34,016 bases of DNA from Gemmatales bacterium (GCA_025056555.1 JANWVZ010000021.1:1-34016); one strand, 5' to 3'. Shown: positions 19,400-28,821, counted from the first letter of the stretch. Notes: generated from the sequence alone by a model not told the origin. Numbers and translations are program-made.

Positions 19400-19438
19400 G
19401 TTTCACCAACGTGTCTCCTTCGGATAATCACAAGGGGG
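19400..19438. repeat. Imperfect tandem-spaced repeat, copy 3 (locus C)
   Basis: gtttcaccaacgtgtctccttcggataatcacaaggggg; starts 76 bp after copy 2. Confidence 0.75.
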
Positions 19439-19847
19439 CAGGTAGAACACATGGGCCCCAAGCTTGAAAGATGGCATTTCGTCAGATGGCGGTTCGATTT
19501 GACTCCCGGAATGTCAGACTGTGTCTGGAGAGAGAAACTTTCGCTCGTTAACCGTCCCAAGTCAGAGGTAAGATAAGTCAACTTGCGAGTTTCCCATAAT
19601 GATATACCATTTGTGAGGAGAAATGCTACCATTCTGCCAGCCAGATGAGTCTATCCAGCGGAGTTTGTCGCTGGTATAATAAGCTGTCCCAGTGTGGCAT
19701 ACCCATGGGATTCCTTCCGCCTATTCGAACACACTAGCGGTAATTTCTCAGTCTGGCAATCCTGACGAAGTTGGCAGGGGCTACCATTAACGCTGGGAGG
19801 TGCTCCAGGCCAACACCAACTCGATCTGCTTCCACAATCAGTATCAC

Positions 19848-19920
19848 GGGGCGGTAGCTCAATTGGGAGAGCGCAGCTTTCGCACGGCTGAGGCTACGGG
19901 TTCGAGTCCCGTCCGCTCCA
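19848..19920 (+). tRNA. tRNA-Ala (anticodon CGC)
   Basis: Full 73-nt cloverleaf by eye: acceptor ggggcgg/ccgctcc including a G3-U70 pair, D-arm gctc/gagc, anticodon arm cagct-ttcgcac-ggctg, T-arm acggg-ttcgagt-cccgt, discriminator A; CCA not encoded. Confidence 0.95.
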
Positions 19921-20723
19921 TTACCCCGCGCATCAGCATGGAAATCGTCCGCTAAGCCCGCCACCTAAGTTCGCCAGTATGAAAACCTGTATAATTACTT
20001 TTGACCTTAGGGAGGTCCGCAGTTCCGAGATTGCCGAAGGCTGAACCTCGTGCTTTCAGTCAAATTGCAGTTCAGTTAGCCGAGATTGTGAGCACCACAT
20101 GACATGGCAGCCGCCGGTCTGTGTCTTACAAGCTACTTTCTGGTAAAGCTCAGCCAGCAGCAAGATCAGAGTTTCGGGCTTAGCCACCACAATAAACGTT
20201 GTGGCCTCCAGGCTTCCAATGTTGTTTAGGGAGTGGCAGGCTATCGTTTGTGGTCCGGCCGGTGCGTAATCTTCGTTGCAGCGCTGAAGACGAGTAGCGT
20301 GTTTGTCTGCAGTAAATGTGTAATCCAACGGATGCAAAAGAGTGCGTCGCTGAAGGTAGCGGAGACACCAGAAGCCAGGGCAACAGCCGACATGGGGCGC
20401 AAAAGCAGGTTGGAAATATGTGTACCAACCACGTTGTTACTATAGGCTTCCAAGGCTAAGAGGCAGAATTGTTACGCTGGTAAATAGGAGGTTTCAGTGT
20501 ATAAAGCAGGTTGTCGGCAGCAAACTCGGCCGTGAATCCAGGCATTATGCTCACAGAAGCCGCTGAGAAATGACCTTCGATATTGTGTTATCAAGATATC
20601 GTATTATCGGCACGTTAACCATTGCTCCTGACTTCAGTGGTCAGGTGCTGGTCAATGGAGAAGGAGGCTTCGAGGAATTGAGCGGCGAAGCTTGCGGTTC
20701 AGTTTGCTTCGCCAGTCAATTTG

Positions 20724-21779
20724 TTAGTCAATCTTGTTAGGGAAAGGTGCAGCACCGCCCATCATCCTCTGAAGTTGTTCGAAAATCGTCTTCAGGGCGG
20801 CTTCATTCAGCTCCAATTCGATGCTGGCAATGGAGCCTTTTTGATCGGTTTTTAGTTTGCCGACGACATCTTGAAGCAGCTGACCGAGGTTCTTGTCAGA
20901 GGCCGCTGCCAGAACTAGTATAGCGCGAAGTTTTTCGAAACCTGCGCGAAACTCCCGAGCGGCGTCGGCATCGGTCGCGTGAGCCCGCAGACCGACGGTA
21001 ACTTTGTCAGTAACCGCGATGCTCAGGCTGGCGCCAACAAATTTGTCAATCAAATCCGCAGCATTCGGGTCGTTCTGGGCCAAGTCTTTGAGCAGTTGGA
21101 ACTTGTTCATCGCAAACCAGAACGATTGTCGCTGCGGAATCGCCTCAATGACGGCTTTAAGCTCCGGACTGATGCCGCTTGGTTTAGAATCCGCGCTTAT
21201 GCTGTCCAAAGATTTCTTCAGGCGGCTCAGTTCGTTGGAGAAGATAATCAAACCGTCGTCAGCCACGCAAATGTGGATTGATTGTTGTTCATCATCAGTT
21301 GCCGCTCTACTGAAGATCGTGTGGTCCCGATATTTTTGGGTAGTTAGGTCTTCGTTCTTCTTCATGGCCCGCACGACACTATCCCGGGAGAATTGGCCAC
21401 GAAGAATGACGAGTAATTCGAAATCCTTCGGATTCACGTCTACAGGATTGTTCGGATTGATCTCCTTGGGGAGCTTGGTGAATGCAAGACTGACCGAGTG
21501 TATGTCCTTCAGTACGTTGATGCCGGTTTCCTCCTGGAACTTCCGAAGGTTTTCGTCATTCCGCAACGCGTTCTGGAGTTGCCCAGCGACGTATTTCTTG
21601 AACAGTTTGGAATCTTGTACGTTCTTGAGATTCACGTGGAAGACCATGACACTTTCGGGCGGTAGTAGCTTGTCTGCCGTCTCTGCGCGAGCGGAACTGG
21701 GACAGCCTAGCCAAACCGCCAAGCCTGCCGCCAATGCGACCACCAGGGTGCCTGACATACCACGGCGAAGAGCCGACAT
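20724..21779 (-). CDS. Exported protein of unknown function
   Basis: 351 aa; N-terminal signal peptide-like segment (GTLVVALAAGLAVWLGCPSSARA); regular coding composition. No family confidently recognised. Confidence 0.8.
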   Translation of the reverse strand: MSALRRGMSGTLVVALAAGLAVWLGCPSSARAETADKLLPPESVMVFHVNLKNVQDSKLFKKYVAGQLQNALRNDENLRKFQEETGINVLKDIHSVSLAFTKLPKEINPNNPVDVNPKDFELLVILRGQFSRDSVVRAMKKNEDLTTQKYRDHTIFSRAATDDEQQSIHICVADDGLIIFSNELSRLKKSLDSISADSKPSGISPELKAVIEAIPQRQSFWFAMNKFQLLKDLAQNDPNAADLIDKFVGASLSIAVTDKVTVGLRAHATDADAAREFRAGFEKLRAILVLAAASDKNLGQLLQDVVGKLKTDQKGSIASIELELNEAALKTIFEQLQRMMGGAAPFPNKID

Positions 21780-21861
21780 GTGTTCCTCCTTTCCTTTGTT
21801 TGGTAGGTTTTACTACTTGTTTTTATACCATCCTTCTTGTTGAGGGGTTTCAACCAAATCT

Positions 21862-23052
21862 CTAACAGCATAACCGTTTTATTAAACATTTCAAGTAGGA
21901 CGATTCGCGGCAGGCGACGGCGATGGGATGGTCGGGGGGTTGATAATGCCGTTCGAGAATCTGCACCTGGCGTCGCGCTTTGGTGGCCGCCTGATTGGAT
22001 AACTCCTCCAGCATATCCATCGTGATCAACCCAGAACAGCAACACGTCACCAGTATGCCTCCCGGCTCCAACAGCAGTAAACTCAAAGCCAGCAGACGGC
22101 GGTATCCTTTGAGGGCGTTTTCGACGGCACTCTGCCGATGGGCAAACTTCGGCGGGTCGAGGATGATCAGGTCATAGCGCTGGCGGTTGCGTGCCTGTTC
22201 TTCGAGGAAACGGAATACCTCCGCTTCCACGAAACGCACCTGCACGAGGTGGTTGCGTTGGGCGTTGCACTGTGCTAATTGAATGGCGGAACTGGAACTA
22301 TCCACGCCGATGACCTCGATAGCCCCGGCGTGGGCGGCGTGCAGGGCGAAGCCGCCGGTGTAACAAAACGCGTCGAGTACGCGACGCCCCTTAGCATAAC
22401 GACGCACGGCACGGCGATTGTCCCGCTGGTCGAGATAAAAGCCAGTTTTTTGACCGCCTAGTAAGTCCACTAGGAACACCACGCCATCTTCCTCAATAGC
22501 TACGGGTTCCTTAGGCGTATCGCCCCACAGCACTCCTTCGGTTAGCTCAAGTCCTTCCAGCGGTGCGATGCTTTTTTCTGTGCGCAGCAAAATCCCTCGA
22601 GGTTGCAGTAGCTCGACCAACAGGGTGGTGAAGATCTCGCGGCGTAACGCTAAGCCCAGCCCTGTGAACTGCATCACGACCCAACCGTCGTACCAATCCA
22701 CGGTCAATCCCGACAGACCATCGCCTTCGCTGAACACCAGGCGGCAGGCTTTACCCGGGCCAAGCAGGTGGAGCACCTCCCGGCGCAGTTGAATTGCTTG
22801 CTGCAACCTATGACGCCAGAACGCCATGTCCAGCGGTTGATTCATCTCCCAGCAATACAAACGGACGCGCACTCGGCTGCGACTGTTATAAAGTCCGCGT
22901 GCAATGAAGTGGCCGCCGTGTGAAAACACTTCAACCTCGTCTCCATCCGTTGGTTGGCCCTGGACCTGGGCTATCGCCCCTGCATAAATCCAGGGGTGCC
23001 TTGAGAAAAACGGTTTGGCCCGACGCGACCGCAAAATGACTGTGGCAGGCAT
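21862..23052 (-). CDS. rlmI: Class I SAM-dependent rRNA (cytosine-C5) methyltransferase, RlmI-like, with N-terminal PUA-like domain
   Basis: In-frame ATG at 23050-23052; MPATVILRSRRAKPFFSRHPWIYAGAI, GQKTGFYLDQRDNRRAVRRYAKGRRVLDAFCYTGGFALHAA, DLIILDPPKFAH and GGILVTCCCSGLI. Confidence 0.9.
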   Translation of the reverse strand: MPATVILRSRRAKPFFSRHPWIYAGAIAQVQGQPTDGDEVEVFSHGGHFIARGLYNSRSRVRVRLYCWEMNQPLDMAFWRHRLQQAIQLRREVLHLLGPGKACRLVFSEGDGLSGLTVDWYDGWVVMQFTGLGLALRREIFTTLLVELLQPRGILLRTEKSIAPLEGLELTEGVLWGDTPKEPVAIEEDGVVFLVDLLGGQKTGFYLDQRDNRRAVRRYAKGRRVLDAFCYTGGFALHAAHAGAIEVIGVDSSSSAIQLAQCNAQRNHLVQVRFVEAEVFRFLEEQARNRQRYDLIILDPPKFAHRQSAVENALKGYRRLLALSLLLLEPGGILVTCCCSGLITMDMLEELSNQAATKARRQVQILERHYQPPDHPIAVACRESSYLKCLIKRLCC

Positions 23053-23159
23053 GGTTCCTCTCCCATCGCACCACACCAGAATGCCGGCGCGGGGTATAGT
23101 TATAATGACTAAAGGCTCTGAATCTTAGCAGTAGTTCGTCTTCATGCCGACTCCGCGCT

Positions 23160-23474
23160 ATGGCTAACGACTGGATTGCTACGCCCGAGGTAGCACAGGG
23201 ATCTGGGCAAGTCGGCTCAAGTACGACTGAACGGCGGAGTATTGTGTCGCGATGGTGCTGCGGACTCGTAATAATATTGGTGAAATTGTACCGCCTGATG
23301 GTGCGACCAATCCTGTTGGTAGTCTTTGGGCCATGCTGCCGTTTTGAGCCCAGTTGCAGCGAGTATATGCTGCAAGCAGTGCGCAAGTATGGCCCTCTTC
23401 GAGGAGTCGCCAAAGGGTTAGGACGAATAGCACGCTGTCATCCCTGGTCGGCTGGGGGATACGATCCACCGTGA
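23160..23474 (+). CDS. yidD: YidD-type membrane protein insertion efficiency factor
   Basis: LVKLYRLMVRPILLVVFGPCCRFEPSCSEYMLQAVRKYGPLRGVAKGLGRIARCHPWSAGGYDPP is characteristic of YidD. The start codon is uncertain because the first about 40 aa are not YidD-like. Confidence 0.9.
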   Translation: MANDWIATPEVAQGSGQVGSSTTERRSIVSRWCCGLVIILVKLYRLMVRPILLVVFGPCCRFEPSCSEYMLQAVRKYGPLRGVAKGLGRIARCHPWSAGGYDPP

Positions 23475-23797
23475 AAAGCGATATTCTCGTCTGGCTGGGC
23501 TGCTGATCTGCCACCAGGTAAAACGATTGCTGCGGTAAATTTATCGCCGTGAGAAATAGTCAACGAATGCCCACACGATAACGCTGACAGGGAACCCCAA
23601 AACCAGTACTAAGCCAGCAACTCAGGATCGCTCAGGAATAGCAGGAGCAGAGACCCATTCGAGCGTGCAGGAATGCGGTCAGAGAGCGCTTTGCTTGACA
23701 GTTGGAAGGGGGCTGTTAGAATGCCAATGGGCGGAAGCGGCACCTGCTTCAGTGGGCGAACCAAGGGTTGGAGGCTTCTGGAAAGTGGTGAATCACC

Positions 23798-24286
23798 ATG
23801 AAGTGCCAGCGCTGTAACAAACGGGCTGTCCTCCATATTACGGAAAACCTCGGCGAAGGGCAAATCGAGGAGTTGCACTTTTGCGAGGAGTGTGGGGCGC
23901 GTTATCTGTCGGAGCCGATACCCGGCACACAAACCCCTGGCGGTAGCGGGACCAGCGCGGAATTGGAATTTTTGCAGCAATGGGACCAACTGTGCTGTCC
24001 GGAATGCGGTGCTACACTGAAGGATTTTCGCAATACTGGACGCCTTGGTTGCCCTCGCGACTATGAACACTTCCGCGAACAACTGCAACCGCTATTGCAA
24101 AGCATTCACGGTGATACACAACACCTGGGAAAAGCTCCCAGCCAGTCGGCAAATGTGGAGCTAAAGCGTCGGGAACTGGCACGGTTGCGCCGCCTGATGC
24201 AGGAACTTATCAATGCTGAACGCTACGAAGAGGCAGCCCGTCTGCGCGATCAGATTCGCCAATTGGAAGCGCGGACTCAATCATGA
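23798..24286 (+). CDS. mcsA: McsA-like zinc-binding protein with UVR motif (copy 1)
   Basis: MKCQRCNKRAVLHITENLGEGQIEELHFCEECGARYL, CPECGATLKDFRNTGRLGCPRDYEHF and C-terminal UVR-like LRRLMQELINAERYEEAARLRDQIRQLE. Confidence 0.85.
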   Translation: MKCQRCNKRAVLHITENLGEGQIEELHFCEECGARYLSEPIPGTQTPGGSGTSAELEFLQQWDQLCCPECGATLKDFRNTGRLGCPRDYEHFREQLQPLLQSIHGDTQHLGKAPSQSANVELKRRELARLRRLMQELINAERYEEAARLRDQIRQLEARTQS

Positions 24287-24774
24287 AGTGCTTCTCTTGC
24301 GGCAAGCCAGCTACGGTGCATGTAACCAACGTCGAGCCTGGAGGTCAGAAAAAGGAACTGCACCTGTGCCAGGCTTGTGCCGAGAAGATGCACCTTTTCC
24401 AGCAAAAGCAACTGAGCCTGCCGGCCCTGGTGCATGCACTCCTGGGAGCGCACTTAGGACCCGCGGTTGAGGAAATCTCGCGGTTGCATTGCCCCGCCTG
24501 TGGCATTGGGTTTATGGAGTTTCGCCAGCAGGGGCGGCTGGGATGTCCGTATGATTATGTAGCCTTCCGCAAAGGGCTGCTGCCCTTGCTCGAGCGGTTG
24601 CATCGTCGCGTGCGGCATCGGGGTAAAGTCCCCCGTCGCTGTCTCCCCGATACTGACGAACAACGCCAGGTGATTCGCTGGCGTCAGGAACTGGGAGACG
24701 CGATAACCCGCGAGGCCTTCGAGGAGGCCGCTGTGCTGCGCGACCGTATTCGTCGCAAGGACTTTCACCTATGA
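24283..24774 (+). CDS. McsA-like zinc-binding protein with UVR-like motif (copy 2)
   Basis: MKCFSCGKPATVHVTNVEPGGQKKELHLCQACAEKMHLF, CPACGIGFMEFRQQGRLGCPYDYVAFR and C-terminal ITREAFEEAAVLRDRIR; 4-bp ATGA overlap with copy 1. Confidence 0.83.
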   Translation: MKCFSCGKPATVHVTNVEPGGQKKELHLCQACAEKMHLFQQKQLSLPALVHALLGAHLGPAVEEISRLHCPACGIGFMEFRQQGRLGCPYDYVAFRKGLLPLLERLHRRVRHRGKVPRRCLPDTDEQRQVIRWRQELGDAITREAFEEAAVLRDRIRRKDFHL

Positions 24775-25832
24775 CACTGGACGACCTGCTCCAAGGTACT
24801 GGCGAATGGTTACGCGGCGAAGGCCCCGAAGTGGACGTGGTGGTTTCCACGCGGATTCGCCTGGCGCGCAATCTCGCGGACTTTCCCTTTCCCAATCGTG
24901 CCTCCGCACTACAGCGCGGTGAAATCGAAAGTCTGCTGCGCGAGCGGATCCTGCAATTGGCCGACAGTTGGCAGTTCTGCTATTTCGCGCTGCATCGGCT
25001 CCCTGAACTCGACCGTCAATTCCTGGTCGAGCGTCAGCTGATCAGCCGCGAACATGCCCATGCCAATGGCCAGCGCGGGGTCGCCATCGGTAAGGGAGAG
25101 GCCAGCTCCATAATGGTCAACGAAGAAGACCATCTCCGTCTGCAGGTTATCCGCAGCGGTTTCCAACTGGACGACGCTTGGCATGAGATTAACCGTTTGG
25201 ACGATGCCCTGTCGGAGCGCGTCTGTTACGCGTTCAGTGAGGAATTCGGCTTTCTGACCGCCTGTCCGACCAACGTGGGCACGGGCATGCGCGCCAGTGT
25301 CTTACTCCATCTGCCCGCGCTCACCTTAGCCAAACAGTTGGAAAAATTCTTCCGTGCTCTGCAGAAGATGAATCTGGTAGTCCGGGGCCTTTACGGTGAG
25401 GGCACGCGGGCCAGTGGCGACTTTTACCAGATTTCGAATCAAGTTACCCTTGGTCGCAGTGAGGACGAGATATTACGGGCCATTCGCGAAACCGTGCCTG
25501 CTATTGTGGACTATGAGCGCCATGCGCGCGAGGTGTTGGTTCGTGAAATGCGCTCCGCGTTGCAGGATCGCATTCATCGTTCTCTTGGCACGCTACGTTC
25601 GGCCCGTATGATGACCTCTGAGGAAACTCTCGACCTGCTTTCGAATGTGCGCCTGGGCGTTGCTCTGCAACTGTTGGACGACTTAACCGTTCCGCGGATC
25701 AATGAGCTGTTGCTGCAGACTCAGCCCGCGCACTTGCAAAAGCTGGTCGGGGAAGAGATGGACACTGACCAGCAGAATATAGTTCGCGCCCGCTATCTGC
25801 GTGAACAACTCCGCCACGTCCAGCTGAATTAG
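24771..25832 (+). CDS. mcsB: Protein arginine kinase (ATP:guanidino phosphotransferase family)
   Basis: VVVSTRIRLARNLADFPFPNRA, SSIMVNEEDHLRLQVI and LTACPTNVGTGMRASVLLHLPALT (catalytic Cys region); 4-bp ATGA overlap with the preceding gene. Confidence 0.93.
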   Translation: MTLDDLLQGTGEWLRGEGPEVDVVVSTRIRLARNLADFPFPNRASALQRGEIESLLRERILQLADSWQFCYFALHRLPELDRQFLVERQLISREHAHANGQRGVAIGKGEASSIMVNEEDHLRLQVIRSGFQLDDAWHEINRLDDALSERVCYAFSEEFGFLTACPTNVGTGMRASVLLHLPALTLAKQLEKFFRALQKMNLVVRGLYGEGTRASGDFYQISNQVTLGRSEDEILRAIRETVPAIVDYERHAREVLVREMRSALQDRIHRSLGTLRSARMMTSEETLDLLSNVRLGVALQLLDDLTVPRINELLLQTQPAHLQKLVGEEMDTDQQNIVRARYLREQLRHVQLN

Positions 25833-26213
25833 CTTATTTGCTCCGCTTGACAGCCACATGTTGCCGCTGGCTAACGCCAGTTGCTGCTGTTCCTGAAGAT
25901 TCTGGTATGTTGTACTCCAACGGCAATCCCATAAGTCCTTCAGAGTCTACAAGTTAGGCTTCGTTATGACATTTTGGCCAATTATGCGATTTTTTCTATC
26001 TTTCCTCTTGACACTCAATTTGCTTATTAGTACCATCAAATAGCCTGCCAAGGAAACTGACGCTCGTTATGCCGGGACTCGCTTCTCCAATTCAGGCACG
26101 GAGCCGATCTAATCAGACTTTCTACGGATTATTGGCCTGATCATCTTGAATTAGCTTTCCTTTGAATTATTGGTCAAAACGACATCCAGAGTGATACGTC
26201 GGAGATTTATCGT

Positions 26214-27248
26214 ATGCCTACGCGACTTAGGTCGGCTCTGCATGTAGAAACCCTGGAAGACCGAGACTTGCCCGCAGGCAACGTCAACGTGTTTATCACG
26301 GGCGGAGTCCTCACCATTCAGGGAGATAACGACGCCAACCGTATTCGCATCACGCAGCCGGCGGCGTTCAACTTGCTAGTCAGTCCCGGCGACACTTCGA
26401 CCACCATCAATGGTGGCTTGGGAGCGGTTTCGTTGATAACGGGGGGTGTCAATCGCGTAGTTGTTGACCTGAAGGGGGGCGACGATGTTCTGGAAATCTC
26501 CCCCGGTGGGGGTATCGTCGTGTTCAACGCCCCGGTTTTCATCAACACGGGTAGCGGCAGCGATAGCGTCCTCATCGAAGACATCGTAGCCCATAACCAT
26601 TTCACGATTGATACAGGAAATCAGGGGGATCAAGTCATTCTTCGTTCACCGAGCCGACCGCTTCAGTTCAATCGTGATCTTACTATCCTGACGGGGCAGG
26701 GCCCGGATGTCCTGACCGCGCTGAATGTCGTGCTTCGCGGTTCGTTGCGCTTTGCTACTGCCCAGCAAAATGACCAGGTGCGGTTACAGAACGTAGTCGT
26801 CGGTGGGGAGTTCAATGCCAACCTCGGCTCTGGGGCGGATTTCCTTGCCTTGAACCAGACAGAGGTGCGCGGCCAAGCGTTTGTCGGAGGGGATGCGGGT
26901 AACGACCAGATCATCATTGCACGAGGTCAATTCGACTTTTCGTTGCGGATCGCCACTTCTCAGGCCCCGGGCTTTTTCGCTTCAGACAACGATTTCGTCA
27001 ACGTGCATAACACCTACGTTGCGGGAGATGTCATCATCAGTACGGGCAAAGGTGCGGACTTTGTACGACTGCGCTACAACTTCTTCGGAGCGCAAACCTT
27101 TGTTCACCTGGGTGAGGACAATGATTCGTTGGAATTCGTCGCCACCGATTTTGAGCTGGGCATGGTCGCCCATGGTGGTCTAGGCATTGACACCTTCGTG
27201 GATTTGGGCAGCAACACGGGTCTGGTGCAGCTAGAAAGCTTCCCGTAA
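26214..27248 (+). CDS. Exported repetitive protein with N-terminal LEDR motif and RTX-like GxGxD repeats; likely beta-solenoid
   Basis: MPTRLRSALHVETLEDRDLPAG resembles planctomycete LEPR/LEDR N-termini; recurring units GSGSDSVLI, GSGADFLAL, GKGADFVRL and GEDNDSLEF. Confidence 0.8.
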   Translation: MPTRLRSALHVETLEDRDLPAGNVNVFITGGVLTIQGDNDANRIRITQPAAFNLLVSPGDTSTTINGGLGAVSLITGGVNRVVVDLKGGDDVLEISPGGGIVVFNAPVFINTGSGSDSVLIEDIVAHNHFTIDTGNQGDQVILRSPSRPLQFNRDLTILTGQGPDVLTALNVVLRGSLRFATAQQNDQVRLQNVVVGGEFNANLGSGADFLALNQTEVRGQAFVGGDAGNDQIIIARGQFDFSLRIATSQAPGFFASDNDFVNVHNTYVAGDVIISTGKGADFVRLRYNFFGAQTFVHLGEDNDSLEFVATDFELGMVAHGGLGIDTFVDLGSNTGLVQLESFP

Positions 27249-27738
27249 TTCCAAAAAAATTGAAAAATAGACTTGATCCTCAGGCTTAGATGGATTATAA
27301 GAGATACATAAGATTTTCCCAGGTCATTAATTCGAACGAAAATAGTAGCTTTTACGAAACTACGGAATCTTGAAGAGCGGATATGATTCGCCTCACAGTC
27401 ATGCTGAACACGAAGGCTGGCGCCGCGGAATTGATGTGCTGTGGAGTATAGCGCATAGGTCTGTCCAATTTCATTGCCAGCACACGAAAGGCCATACATG
27501 GACTGTGCAACTTGTTATTCAGGAAGGAAATACTCCCTGCGCAAGATTCCTTCGACGAACGAACTCCCCTGGCATTACATCTGCGGCCGCGAGAATGTGA
27601 GTGTGGCCGGGACAGTGATGACAACCTTGGGTCCGGAGCGATTCGGCACCGATTCGGTACATGCGATAGATCAGCGTGCGGTACGCTGACGCCGAATTGA
27701 TGGCGCCGACGCTCCATCATCAGGAGGTCTTTGGGACC

Positions 27739-28821
27739 ATGCGCAGCAAGCATTACACCACCTTGCGTGTCGAGCAGCTCGACGATCGCATCACGCCGGA
27801 CGTCGGCACAGTATTGGGAGGCGCGGGAAACGTCCAGGCGTATCTATCCGGAGGCAACCTGTACATTATTGGCGACGGCGTTGGCAATAGTTTGGCGCTA
27901 TGGAACGTTACCCCGAACGCCATCCGCATTCAAGGGAGCGGTACTACCATTAACGGCTCTTCAACCGCTCAGGTCTTTGCTTTGGGTGCCGGTAGGTCGG
28001 TATTCATCAACCTGCGCGGCGGCGACGACTTCATCGTACTCGGCGATAACTTAAATGATGTTAATGGCCTAAGCCTCAGCATTCTCGGTAACCTCCGCAT
28101 AGATTTGGGTGCTGGTCATAACACGGTGGGTTTGGAAAACCTTTACGTAGGAGGCACGACTACCGTTCGAGCCGCCGATGGTAATGATACGCTGGACATT
28201 GACACTACGCTGGGCCAGCCTTCTTTCTTCAAGGGCAACGTAAGTTCTACCTTGGGCGCTGGTACTAACATCGTGACAGGTAGCACTTTTGGTATCGGTG
28301 GTAATCTCAGCCTGACCACAGGCGATGACGATGACACCATTAACTTGGCCAATGCCACTGTTGCAAAGAACCTGCTCATAGCGGCCAACGACGGTGATAA
28401 CAACATCACCATAACCGACAGCGACGTGAATGGCAACATCACACGTATCTCGACGGGAGTGGGCGACGATGACATTGAGTTAGACAGCAGCGACTTCAAG
28501 CGACTCTTCATCGTGGCCGGCGATGGCGCTAATAACGTAGACGTGGGCGTGGCCGGCGGCGGCGTGACTGCAGTGAGTGTGTCTGTAACGACCGGAGAAG
28601 GTGCTGATACGGTCAACATTACCGATAGCGACTTCCAGCTGGCCTCGTCGGTTTCCACGGGCGATGATGATGATACAATCAACGTGAGCGGCTCCGACTT
28701 CCTGGGCGGACTGACGGTAGATGGCGGCGCTGAAACTTCCGCTGACACCTTCAACGGCTTGGCGGCTGTGTTTGGGAACACCGGGATTATTACACTAATT
28801 GACATCGAAACCTCGACCTAA
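27739..28821 (+). CDS. Exported repetitive protein with N-terminal LDDR motif and Asp-rich repeats; likely beta-solenoid
   Basis: In-frame ATG at 27739 with upstream aggagg (27722-27727): MRSKHYTTLRVEQLDDRITPDVG; repeats GDDDDTINLANATV, GDDDIELDSSDF, GEGADTVNITDSDF and GDDDDTINVSGSDF. Confidence 0.83.
   Translation: MRSKHYTTLRVEQLDDRITPDVGTVLGGAGNVQAYLSGGNLYIIGDGVGNSLALWNVTPNAIRIQGSGTTINGSSTAQVFALGAGRSVFINLRGGDDFIVLGDNLNDVNGLSLSILGNLRIDLGAGHNTVGLENLYVGGTTTVRAADGNDTLDIDTTLGQPSFFKGNVSSTLGAGTNIVTGSTFGIGGNLSLTTGDDDDTINLANATVAKNLLIAANDGDNNITITDSDVNGNITRISTGVGDDDIELDSSDFKRLFIVAGDGANNVDVGVAGGGVTAVSVSVTTGEGADTVNITDSDFQLASSVSTGDDDDTINVSGSDFLGGLTVDGGAETSADTFNGLAAVFGNTGIITLIDIETST

Noticed and set aside
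3386-19438. Calling loci A, B and C active CRISPR arrays
   Set aside because: Only 2-3 copies each, repeats diverge within loci B and C, the locus A gap is a palindrome, and no cas genes are present. Kept only as a hypothesis.
28143-28805. 220-aa minus-strand ORF opposite the LDDR-motif protein
   Set aside because: Ser/Val/Pro-rich shadow translation of the repeated Asp-rich codons, not an independent gene.
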